Below, in pieces: positions 34,764 through 46,320 of a DNA stretch of 64,000 bases. The notes beneath the pieces were generated by a model. The model was not told the origin of the DNA and did not search any database. It saw nothing but the letters and a program-made list of their open reading frames with translations. Source of the DNA: Phialocephala subalpina. Taxonomy: Eukaryota; Ascomycota; Leotiomycetes; Helotiales; Mollisiaceae. The number at the start of each line of letters is the position of its first letter. The first letter of the stretch is position 1. Location of the stretch: NCBI GenBank assembly GCA_900073065.1, contig FJOG01000001.1:452779-516778 (forward strand), in the 5' to 3' direction. The translations under genes and the position numbers were made by a program.

Positions 34764-37478
34764 ATGTCGCACGTCGGCATGATCACGCAGAACGACACCC
34801 AGTCTCAAGAAGCACGGGATGCTGCCGTCTCCAACGACGAAAGGACAGTGAGAAAATGGAAGAGGATCGCCAAGGCATGCGACGCGTGCAACAGTATCAG
34901 GACAAAATGCGATGGGTGTATCTAATTCTGATTTCACCCAGCCTACCTCAGAGCTTGCTAATATTGGTCCTCCAACAGTAAATCCGTGCGCGCATTGCAA
35001 AGGTAGGAATTCCTCAGTCGAGCCTCAAGACAACAGGTCATCTGACCTTACATTTTAGATAGCAATCTGCAGTGCACTTACAATCGGCAGTCTCGCCGGC
35101 GTGGAAGGGTTGCAACTGGCTCGAAGAGAGCCCAGGCGGGCACCGAGAGCGAAATTCGGTCGCGGAATAGCATGGTTGAAGGTCCGCGGCAAGATGGCTT
35201 TACGGCGACGTCACCAAATTCACTCCAGATGAGCAAAATTCAATATCTTTCAAGCCTGGAAAATGGGACCCTTGAGTCTGCCATACACCCGGCGTTCGAC
35301 TCTCTGTCCCTTAATCCAGGAGATGCTGGCATCGATAGTGTGGAGAGCATGCAAGACTGGTGGAACATGCCCGAATTCAACTTTGGATTTGGTGCTTCAA
35401 ACTTCAACTATGCGAGCAACTCGATGAGAGGAAATACCCCCCATGGCATGGAATCTGTTTTGAGCAACGGCAATGGAGAAGGTGCCAGGTCTGGTGATCA
35501 CATCCCTAGGAGCCAGCAAATTGAAAGCACAACAGCAGATGATATTCCTCCTTCCAACAGAAGCAACAGCGAAGGAGCTAGCTCCCAAAGTTCCAGATCT
35601 TCCGTCCAAAACAGTCTCCAAGCTATGGGACAGCCCAGCCAACCTCAACTAAAATATCCTGTCCTCATACCACTACTGCCACACTTAGGATCCATTGTTT
35701 CCTCTTCAGTGGCCTGTGATCTACTAGAAGCCTACTTTGCGACATCAGCAGGCAACATATTCCAACCTTCTTCACCTTATCTTATAAGCCATGTTTTCAG
35801 GAAAGATGCCTTTTTGCGGAGCAAATCCTATCGTCGTTGCAGACCGGTATTACTAGCCAGTATTCTATGGGTTGCTGCCCAGGCTGGCGAGCGCCCCTTC
35901 TTTGGCAATGACCATAACGCACGGGCACAATTGACTCAGAAGCTCTTTAATCTGGTGATCAGACTTCTAGACACCGGGTTTTCCTACAACTCCGCAAATG
36001 CCCATCCAACTCCGATGATCAATGTAGAGCCAGGGAAGGAAAAGACACCAGAAATCCCAATGCCTAGCTCTATAGACGATCAGAATGCGGCATCGTTGGA
36101 TATTGTGATCACATATATGCATCTTGCGGTTGTCATGTCTGCCAGTGAGCTAAAGCCAGTTGGTTATCAATGGTGGCATTCTGCATTCCAGATGGCGAAA
36201 GATATGAGACTGAATTGCGAAATCCCAATTTTCCATAGCCGACATAACCCAAACGAAAATTCCACGAGTCCCGAACCAAGCTTCGAGAGGGATTGCGACC
36301 CCGCAAAGGGGAGGGAGGAAAGCCAAAGTGGCCATTCTTTCGATCCAGGCCGTGGATCGTCAGCGGAGTGGCTCAGCTCTGTTACTGGCTACGATGTAAA
36401 ATATTCTCGTATAACGCAAGAGCAGAGAGAAGAGAGACGTAGGGTTTGGTGGGTTCTTTATATTTTGGATCGCCATTTGGCACTCTGTTTCAACAGCCCA
36501 TTGGCTCTGAAAGATGCCGAATGCCAGGGCTTGCTACTACCCATGAGTGAAGCTGTATGGCAGGGCTATTGCGATGAAAATAGCGCTCAGATTCAGAAAG
36601 AATTATCACACCAGAGGCGAGGCCCCGTTACAGACTGCAAGGGGATTGAGATGTTTGATCTCTTCATCGCAATAGCCGCAATTCTTGGGCAGATCATCGA
36701 CTTTCATCACGCCAAGTCTCATCCTCAGTGGAATTCTCTTTTCCTTGACAGCTCGGTGACTTCAGCGTACCACAATACCTTGAGTGCTCAAGTGGAAAAA
36801 TTTGGACGGAGTTTATGCGACATCGAAGCGTCACCAGAATCACCACGTCGACAAGTGGGGGATATTTTGGAGAGCCCCTTGACACGGATATTGGCTATCT
36901 CGATCCGGAATCAGCGAAAAATGGTAATCCTCTATGGGAGGTATATGATGCACATTCTCTTCATTCTACTATACGGAAAATGGGACCTCGAGTCAATGAT
37001 GAATGACAGAGATCAGTGGTGGTCGTCGCCCGCTTCTTCGACCACCGTGAGCCACGCAATATCCGCCGCGGAGGCCTTGGATGCTCTTCTTGAAGTTGAC
37101 TACGACTTAAGTTTCAGCCCTAATTTCTTTGGTATTTACCTCTTACACGGATCCTTTGTGCATATCGGTGCGGCTACAAAATTTCAAGGCCAGACGGCGC
37201 CGGCCGTTTTGAGGTCGTGCTTGACATTCTCTAGGGCGCATGAGGTCTGCGTTGTTACCTTCCATAATGAATATCAGGTATGCTTGTCTACTTCGTCTAG
37301 GTAAACTCTGATTCGTCCTGACATATTCCTGCAGCGCAAACTTCGACGGCTTATCGTCTGGACGCTCATGAATATCAAACGCTTGCCGGAAAAACCGCCA
37401 GCTGATGAAGTTTCTGTGTATCAGAAAATCATAAGGCTCTATCGGTGGTCTACTGATGGAACTGGGTTGGGCATATAG
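34764..37478 (+). CDS. XlnR/Xyr1-type Zn2Cys6 transcription factor
   Basis: Four exons: 34764-34917, 34979-35002 (only 24 nt), 35059-37277 and 37335-37478; 846 residues. The zinc cluster is assembled from three exons: C39-x2-C42-x6-C49-x5-C55-x2-C58-x6-C65, with RIAKACDACNSIRTKCDG and NPCAHC as in XlnR. A basic stretch RQSRRRGRV follows. The middle domain has blocks typical of XlnR: FRKDAFLRS, PVLLASILWVAAQAGERPF, DIVITYMHLAVVMSASE, ERRRVWWVLYILDRHLALCF, GLLLPMSEAVW, AISAAEALDALLEVDYDLSF, FFGIYLLHGSF. The last exon ends LYRWSTDGTGLGI, the hallmark XlnR tail. It should activate (hemi)cellulose-degradation genes in response to xylose-type inducers. It is more diverged than a straightforward XlnR orthologue, so probably a cluster-specific paralogue (inference). 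Lies between the beta-helix gene and the GH31 gene. Confidence 0.87.
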
Positions 37479-37683
37479 GGAATACTGAGCTGGCCGCCTT
37501 GCAGTTTATGTCAGCAGTTTGAGAAAACAGGTTAATTAATTGTTTCTTGCACACAACGACAAAATGGCGCACAATAGGTGAGAAATCCGTTTTTCAGTCC
37601 GGTGATCCAGAAGATCGTCAAAGGCCTTGGGCCTTACGCAGGACCGTATAGCATTGTACAACCCTCTTGGTCTAATAGTCTAC

Positions 37684-40221
37684 CTATAGGTGGTGTTCTT
37701 CTGATAGCACAGTCACCGACACACTTGGGCCGTTCTCCAATACCATCAACCCCTGAATTTCCGTCCCGCTACAAATCTTAACACTCACCCCATATTCTCC
37801 TAATGTCTTTGCGCTTGGGACTTTTACCTCCAAAGATCCTGACAGCGAGAATGCACCAACTATCACTTGCGTGATGCCGACCTCCCAATCATAGTCAGGG
37901 CGATCCTTTTGCCCGATCAAAATCGTGTGGTTCTCACGTACGAGAACCGGAAGCATGTCGTTGGAGAAAGTTTCCACGTGCCACGAGGGACCGCGCCTCG
38001 TCTTGCCATCCAGCAGGCCCACCCAGGTCCCAGCAGGAAGATAGAATTCTGCGCGCCCACCCGCATTGAAGATAGGTGCGACTAGTAGGCTCTCGCCGAG
38101 CATATACTGTGCGTCGAGCGACTGGCACACACGATCATCGGGAAACTCGAGCACCATAGCGCGCATCATTGGCACCCCAGATTTTGTGGCCTCCAGGGCT
38201 TGCGCAAATAAGTACGGCATCAACGAGTTCTTCAGCTCTGTGTACTTGCGCAAGATGTCCGTAGCTTCGTTGTCAATATCCCACGGCACGCGGTACCGCT
38301 TCGAGCCATGCAGGCGTGAATGTGACGACAACAGTCCAAACTGCACCCAACGCTTGTAGAGACTCTTGTCTGGGAGCGAGTCGGACTGGCCCTCAGACAT
38401 GAAGCCGCCAATATCGTGTGACCAGAAACCAAAGCCGCTCATTCCGAGAGACAGCCCGCCACGCAGGGACTGCGCCATGCCGTTCCACGTCGACTCGCAG
38501 TCGCCGCCCCAGTGCACCGGATAACGCTGTGAGCCGATAGTGGCAGCGCGGGCGAAGAGGACAGCTTCGTGGATACCGCGCTTCTTGGTGATGGCATCGT
38601 ACACGGTACGGTTGTACAGCTTCGCATAGTGGTTGTGGCCAACACGTGGGTCCATGCCATCGTGGAACACGACATCTTCCCAGGGGATGCGCTCGCCGAA
38701 GTCGGTCTTAAAGCAGTCAACGCCTGGAAAGGGAGATGAATTAGCAGTCGAGGGAGAGGAGGATGTTATCCCGCAAGAGGGAGAGGAGGTTACCTTGTTC
38801 GAGGAGGAGCAATAGATGCTCCTCGTACCACTTAACTGCGCCGGGATTGGTGAAATCGACGACCCCCATCCCAGCTTGCCAGATATCACTCTGCCAAACG
38901 TCGCCGTTGGAGCGTTTGATCAAGAAGCCCCGTTCCATGGCGTCCATAAAAACCTCCGAGTCTTGCGCAATGTAGGGGTTTATCCAGACGCAGACTTTGT
39001 ACCCGCGCGCGTGAATACGGCTTAGAAACCCCTTTATGTCGGGGAAGTAGACAGGATCAAAAGTAAAATTACACCACTTGTGTGCTTTCATCCAGAAACA
39101 GTCAAAGTGGAGGACGCTCATAGGAATGCTCTCAGTTTTTATTCGTTCCAGCTGCGTAGTGACGACGTCTTCCGAATAATCTGTCAGAAATGAAGTAGAG
39201 AGCCAGAGACCAAATGACCACGCTGGAGGGAGAGGCGGACGTCCTGTCAATATAGTATAGGTTTTGAGGATCTGCCCCGATTAGACCATTCTGTTTATAA
39301 CGAACGGAGTTTTCGCACTTACTTCTTTTGGCGATGGCCCGTAGATGATGTACCAGCGAATTTGCTCGCCTTGTACGGATGCTTGAACTTTGGCAAGCTT
39401 CTCGTTCTGGATTTCTAAGGAGACGGCATCGGTATGGTCAAAAAAGACGCCATAACCTCGATTGGTCAAATAGAAAGGAATATTTTTGTACGCTGGGAGC
39501 TAGTCAGTGGCATTTTTGCGTTTAAAGGTAGAATCATGCACTTACTATACGGTGTACACGTTCCAGCGTCTTCATTCCACAATTCAATGCTCTGTCCATT
39601 CTTTACCAACGGCCCAAATCGTTCTCCAAGTCCATAAACAAGCTCACCCACTTGGAGCCCCAGAGACACAGCCATATGGGGCTTATTGGATCGGCTTATA
39701 GGAGCTCGGTAGTATGGATCTGCGATCGTCGTCGAAGCAATCTGTGGATCTGAGATGCTTGCTGCTGCAGGTGCAATAATGTATTGTAAACATGACCAAC
39801 CTATTTCTGTCAACTCCGTCTTGCTGTTTGTTGACCGGTATAGTATATTGAACGCCGAAGGTGTAGTATTCAGCTCTGCCGTCAGGCCACCAGCCACAAT
39901 GGAAATATTGGCTCCGTCCGCCTGCAAGCCTGGAGTCTCGGATGCATCTGGCTTGACATCGGGAAAGAATTCGGTAGGAGGCGTGCGGTCAACAACGCCT
40001 CGAAAATGGGTGGCAGTACAGGCAATGATATTTGGAGCTGGCGACGAAAGTGTGACAGTGATGGTCGGTTTATTTAAAGTGTCCCCTCGATCCCGTATGT
40101 GTCTGGTTGTGCAGAGAGCTCTGATTTCATTGCCGCGCAGATGGGTCACGCCACCAACTTCGACAGCATTGTAGATCTGGGTGTGTTCTCTATCGAACCA
40201 GATACCATTGGTGAACTTCAT
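37684..40221 (-). CDS. GH31 alpha-xylosidase (YicI-like)
   Basis: Minus strand, four exons: 40221-39546, 39492-39323, 39271-38794 and 38723-37684 (introns 53, 51, 70 nt), 787 residues, usual for YicI-type GH31. The start MKFTNGIWFD is the family N-terminus; no signal peptide, so intracellular. Blocks in order: YGLGERFGPLVKNGQSIELW, YKNIPFYLTNRGYG, ILTGRPPLPPAWSFGLWLST, HFDCFWMKAHKWCNF, VWINPYIAQDSE, DCFKTDFGERIP with nucleophile Asp about residue 449, and HWGGDCEST with acid/base Asp about residue 516. The Cys-Phe in DCFWM corresponds to the YicI residues that favour xylose over glucose in the active site. It should remove alpha-1,6-xylose from xyloglucan oligosaccharides such as isoprimeverose. 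Divergent from the sugar transporter at 40923. Confidence 0.9.
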
Positions 40222-40922
40222 CCTGTCTGCGTTCAGTGGAGTTCTCTGGAGATAACTATGGAGCAGAATAGCTAGAGGTTCGGAGATATCAATTGAACAA
40301 TGAGGGACAGAGATAGAATGGGAGAGACACAGACAGAGAATAGATTCGCTGCTGATAACTAGGTTGAAGGAGGTTACACGAGAGACATCAAAACAAAAAG
40401 TGGCATGCATTACTTTCCAGCTCGTACTCGTGTGGGTCCTCAGAGATGTCGCTATGCTATGGGAGGGAGCATATGCTGCCAGAGTGTAACAAAGGTATAG
40501 AGATTGTGGGGATTCATACTTCCCTTCCAGCTTGATAGCCGAGAATGCTGTCTAATGTTTGCCGATGGCTGGGCTGAGCTGAGCGGCTCGAGCGACTCCA
40601 TTGGTTGGGAATGATATCTCCGTGTCGAAAATTACTTAGGCTACTATATATTAGCCGGGAAAGCTAGCCGAACAAAATCAGGGGCCCCGGGTCAGAATTA
40701 AACCGAACTATTGGCAGTTAGCGAGCTCCCGCCGCAACGCATAGCAATGTTATAAATCAGGATATATCAGGACGTATCCACAATTCAAACCGAAATCCAA
40801 ATCCAATCCCACGCTTTGCAGTGCATAGCAGCTTGCAAGCTGTTCACCAACGCTCAAGGCCTTTTGTTCCAAACGCCCTCTCCTACGTTAAGTCAGAGTG
40901 CCTTGAGACTGAGTCTTTCACC
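40222..40922. promoter_or_regulatory. Shared divergent promoter, GH31 alpha-xylosidase / sugar transporter
   Basis: A 701-bp spacer between two divergent start codons. It contains the XlnR-like inverted repeat at 40639-40656 and another TAGCC at 40665-40669. Coordinated expression of import and intracellular cleavage is implied. Confidence 0.65.
40639..40656. promoter_or_regulatory. Candidate XlnR/Xyr1 inverted-repeat site
   Basis: GGCTA at 40639-40643 and TAGCC at 40652-40656 form an inverted repeat with an 8-bp AT spacer. XlnR recognises GGCTAA-type and Xyr1 GGC(A/T)4-type motifs, the latter often as inverted repeats. Position between GH31 and transporter genes, next to an XlnR-type gene, supports it. 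Confidence 0.5.
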
Positions 40923-42719
40923 ATGCCGAAATTCATCTCCGAGCATGCCTCGGCCTACAATTATTTCTGTGGTATGTATATCTATCTCAGGGAATCGCGA
41001 TAGGAAAGCAAGTGGCTACATGGACTGACTGTCTGATCAACCAGCCTTCTTCGTCTGTTTTGGCTCCCTCTTGTGGGGTTATGATTCTGGTACGTCGATA
41101 ATTTCTCAGCGCTGATACGGCTCCATCTTACCTACTTACCTGACCCAAATCCTAGGCATTTTTAGCACGGCCCAAGCCCAAACCTACTTCAACGAAAAGT
41201 TCGCTCCATCACCAGCGGTTCTGGGAGCCATCGTCTCCTCTGTATGCTCTTTCTTCCCGAAATTTCGAGGCCCACGCTGAACTCTGATAGTACACAGCTG
41301 GAGGAGCCATCGGATGCCTCCTCTCCGACCCCATAGGGAAATATAGTGGCCGCAAAGGCACAATGCAGTTTGGCGCCGTCGTCTCTATCATTGGTTGCAC
41401 CCTCCAGACCGCCGCCGTCAACGTTGGCATGTTATGTGCTGGTCGCGTCATCGCTGGTCTAGCTATCGGGATAATCTACTTCGCAATTCCCATGTATCAA
41501 TCTGAGATCGCACCGCCAGAACACAGGTTTGCCTTCCTTGCTGGGAATCAACGTAATTTACTGATTCCTTTTATAGAGGAAGCTTTGTTGGCCTGCACTC
41601 TCAATTCATCGGATTTGGTTATGCTGTTGCTAACTGGATCGGCTTTGGCGTCTACTTCACTACGGGTCCCTTCACGGTTAGTTGTAAGAGTCCCAAGTGG
41701 AGGTGTTAGTCACTGAATTTTTGTTATAGTTCCGCTTTCCTATCGGCATGCAAATCGCGTGGGGCGTGATTCTTCTGTGTGGTAGCTTTTGGCTCCCCGA
41801 ATCCCCACGTTACCTGATTGAAGTCGAGAAGAATGAAGAAGCCTTCAAGCAACTAAAGCGCTTACGGAAAAAGACCGATGGTGACTTTCTACATAAAGAG
41901 TTTAACCAGATGAGCGATCAAATCAACTGGGAGAAGGAGAATGAAGTCAGTTCCCTCAGGGGTATCCTCGCAAAGCCTTCTTATCGGAAGCGACTTATCT
42001 TGGGATGCGGTGTTCAGATTGGACAACAGATTTGCGGCATTTCAGCAATCAACTACTACCAAACGAAGATGTACGAATCCCTGGGCATCCAGGGCAGCCT
42101 TGTTCTTGCTCTTGCCGGTGTATGGGGCCTTACAGGACCCTTGGCGAACATCTTCTGTCTTGTCTTTCTCGTCGACAGAGTCAAACGCAGGACTCTCCTA
42201 TTTTGGGGCAGTATCGCTATGACTATGGATATTGCTATTGTGATGGCTTTCGTTGCGGTGTATGGAGGAGGGCCCAATGAAGTTGCCAACGGCTTCGGTA
42301 TCTTCTTCCTCATCCTCTTCGGCATCCTATTTTCCCTGTCGTGGAATTCTGGTTGCCCTGTTTATTGCACCGAGGTGTTTCCAACTCAGATCCGTGCCAA
42401 AGGAGGTGCAATTGCTACGTTCTGGTCGTTCATTATCCAGATCATTCTGGCCCAAGCTTCGCCCACCGCTCTTGCAAATGTGGGGTACAGATACTACATC
42501 TTTTTCATCGTTATGAATCTCCTTACCGCTGTTTTAGTCTGGTTTTTCCTTCCTGAGACCAAAGGCAAAACCCTAGAGGAAATCAGTGAAGTTTTTGGAG
42601 ATACGTTTGTTGCAATCCACATTGACGAAAACCTCAAGATTGAGCAACCAGTTAACAATGTCGAAAAGGTCGCTCTTGCCAAGCCACTCGAAGATGCCAA
42701 TTATCTTGAGAAAATCTAA
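40923..42719 (+). CDS. MFS sugar porter (fungal hexose/pentose/oligosaccharide transporter)
   Basis: Six exons: 40923-40971, 41045-41089, 41156-41241, 41291-41526, 41577-41676 and 41730-42719; 501 residues, standard for the sugar porter family. Short N-terminus, then SLLWGYDSGIFS in TM1, VSSYTAGGAIGCLLSDPIGK then YSGRKG (the D-x-x-G-R-K/R loop), GRVIAGLAIGIIYFAIPMY, SEIAPPEHRGSFVG across exons 4-5, and PESPRYLIE after TM6. Second half: QQICGISAINYYQ, RVKRR, CTEVFPTQIRAKGGA and FLPETKGKTLEEISEVFG at the end. Twelve TM segments expected, plasma membrane, proton symport. Intron 4 has an uncommon GTTTGC donor. Pairing with an intracellular alpha-xylosidase suggests uptake of a xylose-containing di/oligosaccharide or xylose; substrate not readable from sequence. 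Confidence 0.9.
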
Positions 42720-42802
42720 GGGGCCAAGTAATCTCTATATGTTCTCTACCTACAAATTATAGTTTGTATTAGGCAATATCAAATACGGAATTTAAAATTT
42801 AG

Positions 42803-43057
42803 TGTGAGGTGTAGAATAGAAGGAGGCAACAATAGGTCAGATTGGTACTAGACTAATCTCTGCCCTTCGGCCAGAGATTCAGAGGGCCCCTATATACAGA
42901 ATAACAGCCTAAGAATAACAACCGCACAGCCCCCGTAAAACCTCCTACGCTACGCGTAAGCTTACGCGAACCCTACGTAGGTTATGGAGGCTGCGCAGCC
43001 TTAGGTGGTGGCTGTAAGCCAGCCAGAAGCTGCGCCAGCAGAACATCCAATCCAACA
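42803..43057. mobile_element. Probable solo LTR (255 bp) of another retroelement
   Basis: Begins TGTGAGGTG and ends AATCCAACA, so has the TG...CA ends of an LTR (TGTTGGATT when read from the other side). It contains a TATA-like CTATATACAG and a perfect 14-bp palindrome GCGTAAGCTTACGC near 42,955. No matching 5-bp duplication is visible (TTTAG versus CGTGA), so the ends or the history are uncertain. It sits between the transporter gene and an AT-rich island. Confidence 0.45.
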
Positions 43058-43640
43058 CGTGACAATTTGGTCAGATATCCTCCCTTCTGAGAAATTGGTT
43101 TCATCTCCATTATTTGATTTATAAGATCTTGGTAATCTTTTCTAAAATTTCTCTAGGTTTTATTTTATTAATTTCAACGATCGAAAAATTATTAAATACT
43201 TTAAAATATATATACCTTTAATTTTATTTATCCCGTATTTATTCTCTTGAAAAATATAATTAGAATAATAATAATTTTTTAATTAAATAAATTTATATTA
43301 TTTTATTTTATTATAGAATTAATTTGATAATTTTAAATATTTAAATATAATATATAATCGTAATATACTTAATATTTATATAATTTTAATTTTGAAATAT
43401 AAAATAATATTATATAAATATATATTAGAAAATATTAATTATAAGTAAAAATATTTTAAAGGATAAATCTCGTTTATTATATAATATAAAAGCTTAAAAA
43501 TTAAACGAGATTAAAAAATATGAATATTTTTAATTAATACTTGAAAAAAAGTTATATAAAACTATTACCATTCTAATTATACTCGAAATATATCCCTGGA
43601 AATGGAAATCAATTTAATATCCTCTCTAAAATCTAATATA
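43058..43640. other. AT-rich RIP-like island
   Basis: From about 43,120 the sequence is almost only A and T, without open frames, like the DNA around the Copia element. Probably a repeat mutated beyond recognition. It truncates the 3' side of the GH29 fragment. Confidence 0.6.
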
Positions 43641-44284
43641 TGCTTCTCATATCGACGTATTTGAGGCTAGTGAGTTTTCGTAGCATCGAGTAACCTGTCT
43701 ACTAAATCTTTTTGGGGGCCATAATGAAATGAAGACTGGGTGGTGATATTGCTCGGGGCATCGAACAAAACAAAACCATGATGGTGTTCTATTGAATGGG
43801 TCAGATCATGGATTAAATAAATGGTTAACGAGATACCTACTTGTCACTGGAACCATATATTGAACGCTAGCAGCAGAAAACAATCGACCCATTCCTTAGT
43901 GTCGAACTTTGTGGCGGTAAGATTCGGGAAGAAGTAATTATAATTGAAAGTAATACCGCAAGTCTCTTCGTGATATTGATACGTTTGTGATTTGAAGGTA
44001 GGGCCTACAATTATATCAGACCCATTCGTCTCGCATTTCAAGGTGCAAAAATTTACTAACCATTTTTCATGCTTTTCCAATATCTAAGCTTTGTCAATAA
44101 CTTCTTGAAAACAGAAACTGAACACGAAATTCGCCACTCAGTATAATATTCATTGGAGCCAATATTTACATAAGCCGGCATAGAATAAACACCCCAGTGA
44201 ATGAAAAACCCAAACTTAGCATCATTATATTGATTAGGACTCGGGTAATATATCAAAGGTATTATATTAACCATATAACCCCCC
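43641..44284 (-). pseudogene. Decayed GH29 alpha-L-fucosidase (N-terminal part)
   Basis: Minus-strand pieces of GH29 in correct order. NQYNDAKFGFFIHWGVYSMP and NEYYTEW come from 44,284 to about 44,100. A splice at about 44,060/44,006 leads to YQYHEETCGITF, FFPNLTATKF and DTKEWVDCF. A one-base loss then shifts to SAASVQYMVPVTSR. After another intron comes HHHGFVLFDAPSNI, SSFHYGPQKDLV and LLDATKTH, ended by TAG. The 5' end (signal peptide) and the C-terminal half are missing, cut by AT-rich islands on both sides. Intact enzymes remove alpha-L-fucose from glycans, including xyloglucan, which fits the neighbouring GH31 cluster. Clearly non-functional. Confidence 0.8.
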
Positions 44285-44753
44285 AAGATAAAAGCTTGAA
44301 ATAAAAATAGTAAGAAGTAAAAATGAACTTTTTTTATGAATAAAATAAATAAAATAATTAAGTTTAATATCGTAAATAAATTAATTATTAAAATTTAAAT
44401 ATATATTAAATTAAATAATATAAATATACCAAATAAAATATATATAATTATATTATATAAAAGAATTAAATTATTAAAAAAGAAATATAAAAAAAATATA
44501 TATATATAAAAATAATAAAAATAAATATAATATTATATAAAACAAATTACTAAATTATTAAAAATATTAATTATTTTATTATTTTATATATTTAAAATTT
44601 AATTAAATAAAATTTATTTTAAATGAAAAATTATTTAGCTTTATAAAGCGCGCGTAGCCCGTCGCTGTCACGTGACACACTAGTCCCGATTAGTCCTGAT
44701 AATACCAAACTTGTCTTGAATTACCATAGTACTAAGCATAGATCGCATAGCAA
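44285..44753. other. AT-rich RIP-like island and short flank
   Basis: 44,290-44,640 is almost pure A/T with no reading frame, like 43,120-43,620. The remaining ~110 bases up to the GST stop codon hold a CACGTG near 44,669. Confidence 0.6.
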
Positions 44754-45716
44754 TTATTGATTTTTATATTTCTCTCCAATCGCTTTTTTCACCGCTGGCC
44801 TTTCAGCAATGCAACTTACCCACTTTACCAGATGTGGAAACTCTTTCATTTCCTCTTCAGTATAACCACTGGCTGAGTAGTTCTTTACCCATGTCCACGT
44901 TCCAATATCAGCAACTGAATACTTCCCCCTGCCTTTTCCGGCCAAATAATCACGTGGCTCGCCAGTGTACTTGCCCGAGAGTCTGATTTCCAAAACGCCG
45001 AAAACGCGGGCGGTTTCTTTACGAAATCGCTCAATGGCAACTTTGTAGTGAGAGAAGAGAATGTGTTAGTATTATAGCGTGAGAGGCGGCAGGGAATGGA
45101 GAGCGCGACTTACAAGGGAGTTTCTCTGCTGCGCGACGGAAAAATCCAAGATTTCCTTGATATGGAGCACCACTACCATGCCAGAAGAAAAGCCATTGCA
45201 GACACTCGCTGTTCTCAAACTCATCTGTGAATCCAAATTTGCCATCCTTGTCGAATTTTAGCAGGTACAAGAGTTCAGCCGATGTCTCCATTACGGGGAA
45301 TGGGGGCGAGACGGAATTGTCGACAATCACCGGGATGCGGCCTACCAAGATTAGCTGTATTACCGCTGAGGCACCAGAGAGTACGATCTACCGTTTGGGT
45401 TAAGACGCAGGAACCAGTCCTTTTTCTGCTCGTTGGTTGAGATATTGCTGCCAATGTCAATAAGGTATCTATTCAACGCAGATAATAGAGATGTACATCA
45501 AGGTCGTGGTCCACTCTATCCCGTACACATCGGCCAACTCCTCTAACAAAATCTGGACTTTCTGGCCGTTAGGCGTACTCTGCGTGATAAGATGAAGACC
45601 CTGTGTAGATTATTAGTTCTTCGACGCCCTAGCAATGTTCCAAGTCTTTGGATTATGCATACCTTCGCGTCCTTCACGCCCGCAGGGGTATCATTTCCAT
45701 AGAGCTGATTCGACAT
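44754..45716 (-). CDS. Glutathione S-transferase, URE2p-like
   Basis: Minus strand, five exons: 45716-45663, 45600-45497, 45447-45392, 45341-45114 and 45040-44754; 242 residues, normal for cytosolic GST. The thioredoxin-like N-terminal domain reads LHLITQSTPNGQKVQILLEE, INISTNEQKKDWFLRLNPNG and RIPVIVDNSVSPPFPVMETSA (the last holds the conserved cis-Pro and the glutathione-binding E-S/T-S type turn). The helical C-terminal domain has YLAGKGRGKYSVADIGTW, the N-capping region of this class. It conjugates glutathione to electrophiles or reduces peroxides in the cytosol. For exon 3 two acceptors are possible; the one at 45448 restores the family sequence. Sits between pseudogenes but itself looks intact. 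Confidence 0.88.
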
Positions 45717-46320
45717 CGTACCTAGCAATAATAGCTTATTTTACCAATATTGTAGGAATGTGTAGAATCTGCGTTGAGAAATTGGAACTTCCAAATTTAT
45801 TTAACGATTCCAAAGAATCCCATTGTGATGGCGTGATTGTTCCCCGCATCCACGATTAGAAATCCAGATTACAAAGCTTTAAGCCTGACCACATGACTAC
45901 ATGACCACATCACATGCCTAACCATTCCGCAACGTAATAGACAGAGAAAGGACTTGAATAGATGCTAAGAGCCAATGATCCCGGGAATCCATTCAAGAAG
46001 AGTCCGTCCGAGCACTGCACGATTCTAAAGCGACTGAGACGATAGGCTGCCGGCGGAGGCTGGCTCGTCTTGCTGGAACCCATCGTGAAAGGAGATGCAG
46101 GTCGATTGCAAGATTGAAAAAGATAACAGCAGCTTGAGAAAGAGAAAAGGGAGAGAGAAAGCGAGGTTGAGAAGAAGACATCCTCACCCTCGTCGTCGTG
46201 AAGGCAGCAGGTCTTCTTATATGCAATTAATAGTTAAGAATCTCCCCTTTTTTAGGACTACATCGTTCACAACCAAGAAACATATATAAAGTGATATCTC
46301 AACGAATCTATTCAAGTATA
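45717..46320. other. Intergenic
   Basis: Promoter side of the GST gene. A repeat-like run of ACATG(A/C)CCACAT units lies at about 45,890-45,915. No gene seen. Confidence 0.4.
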
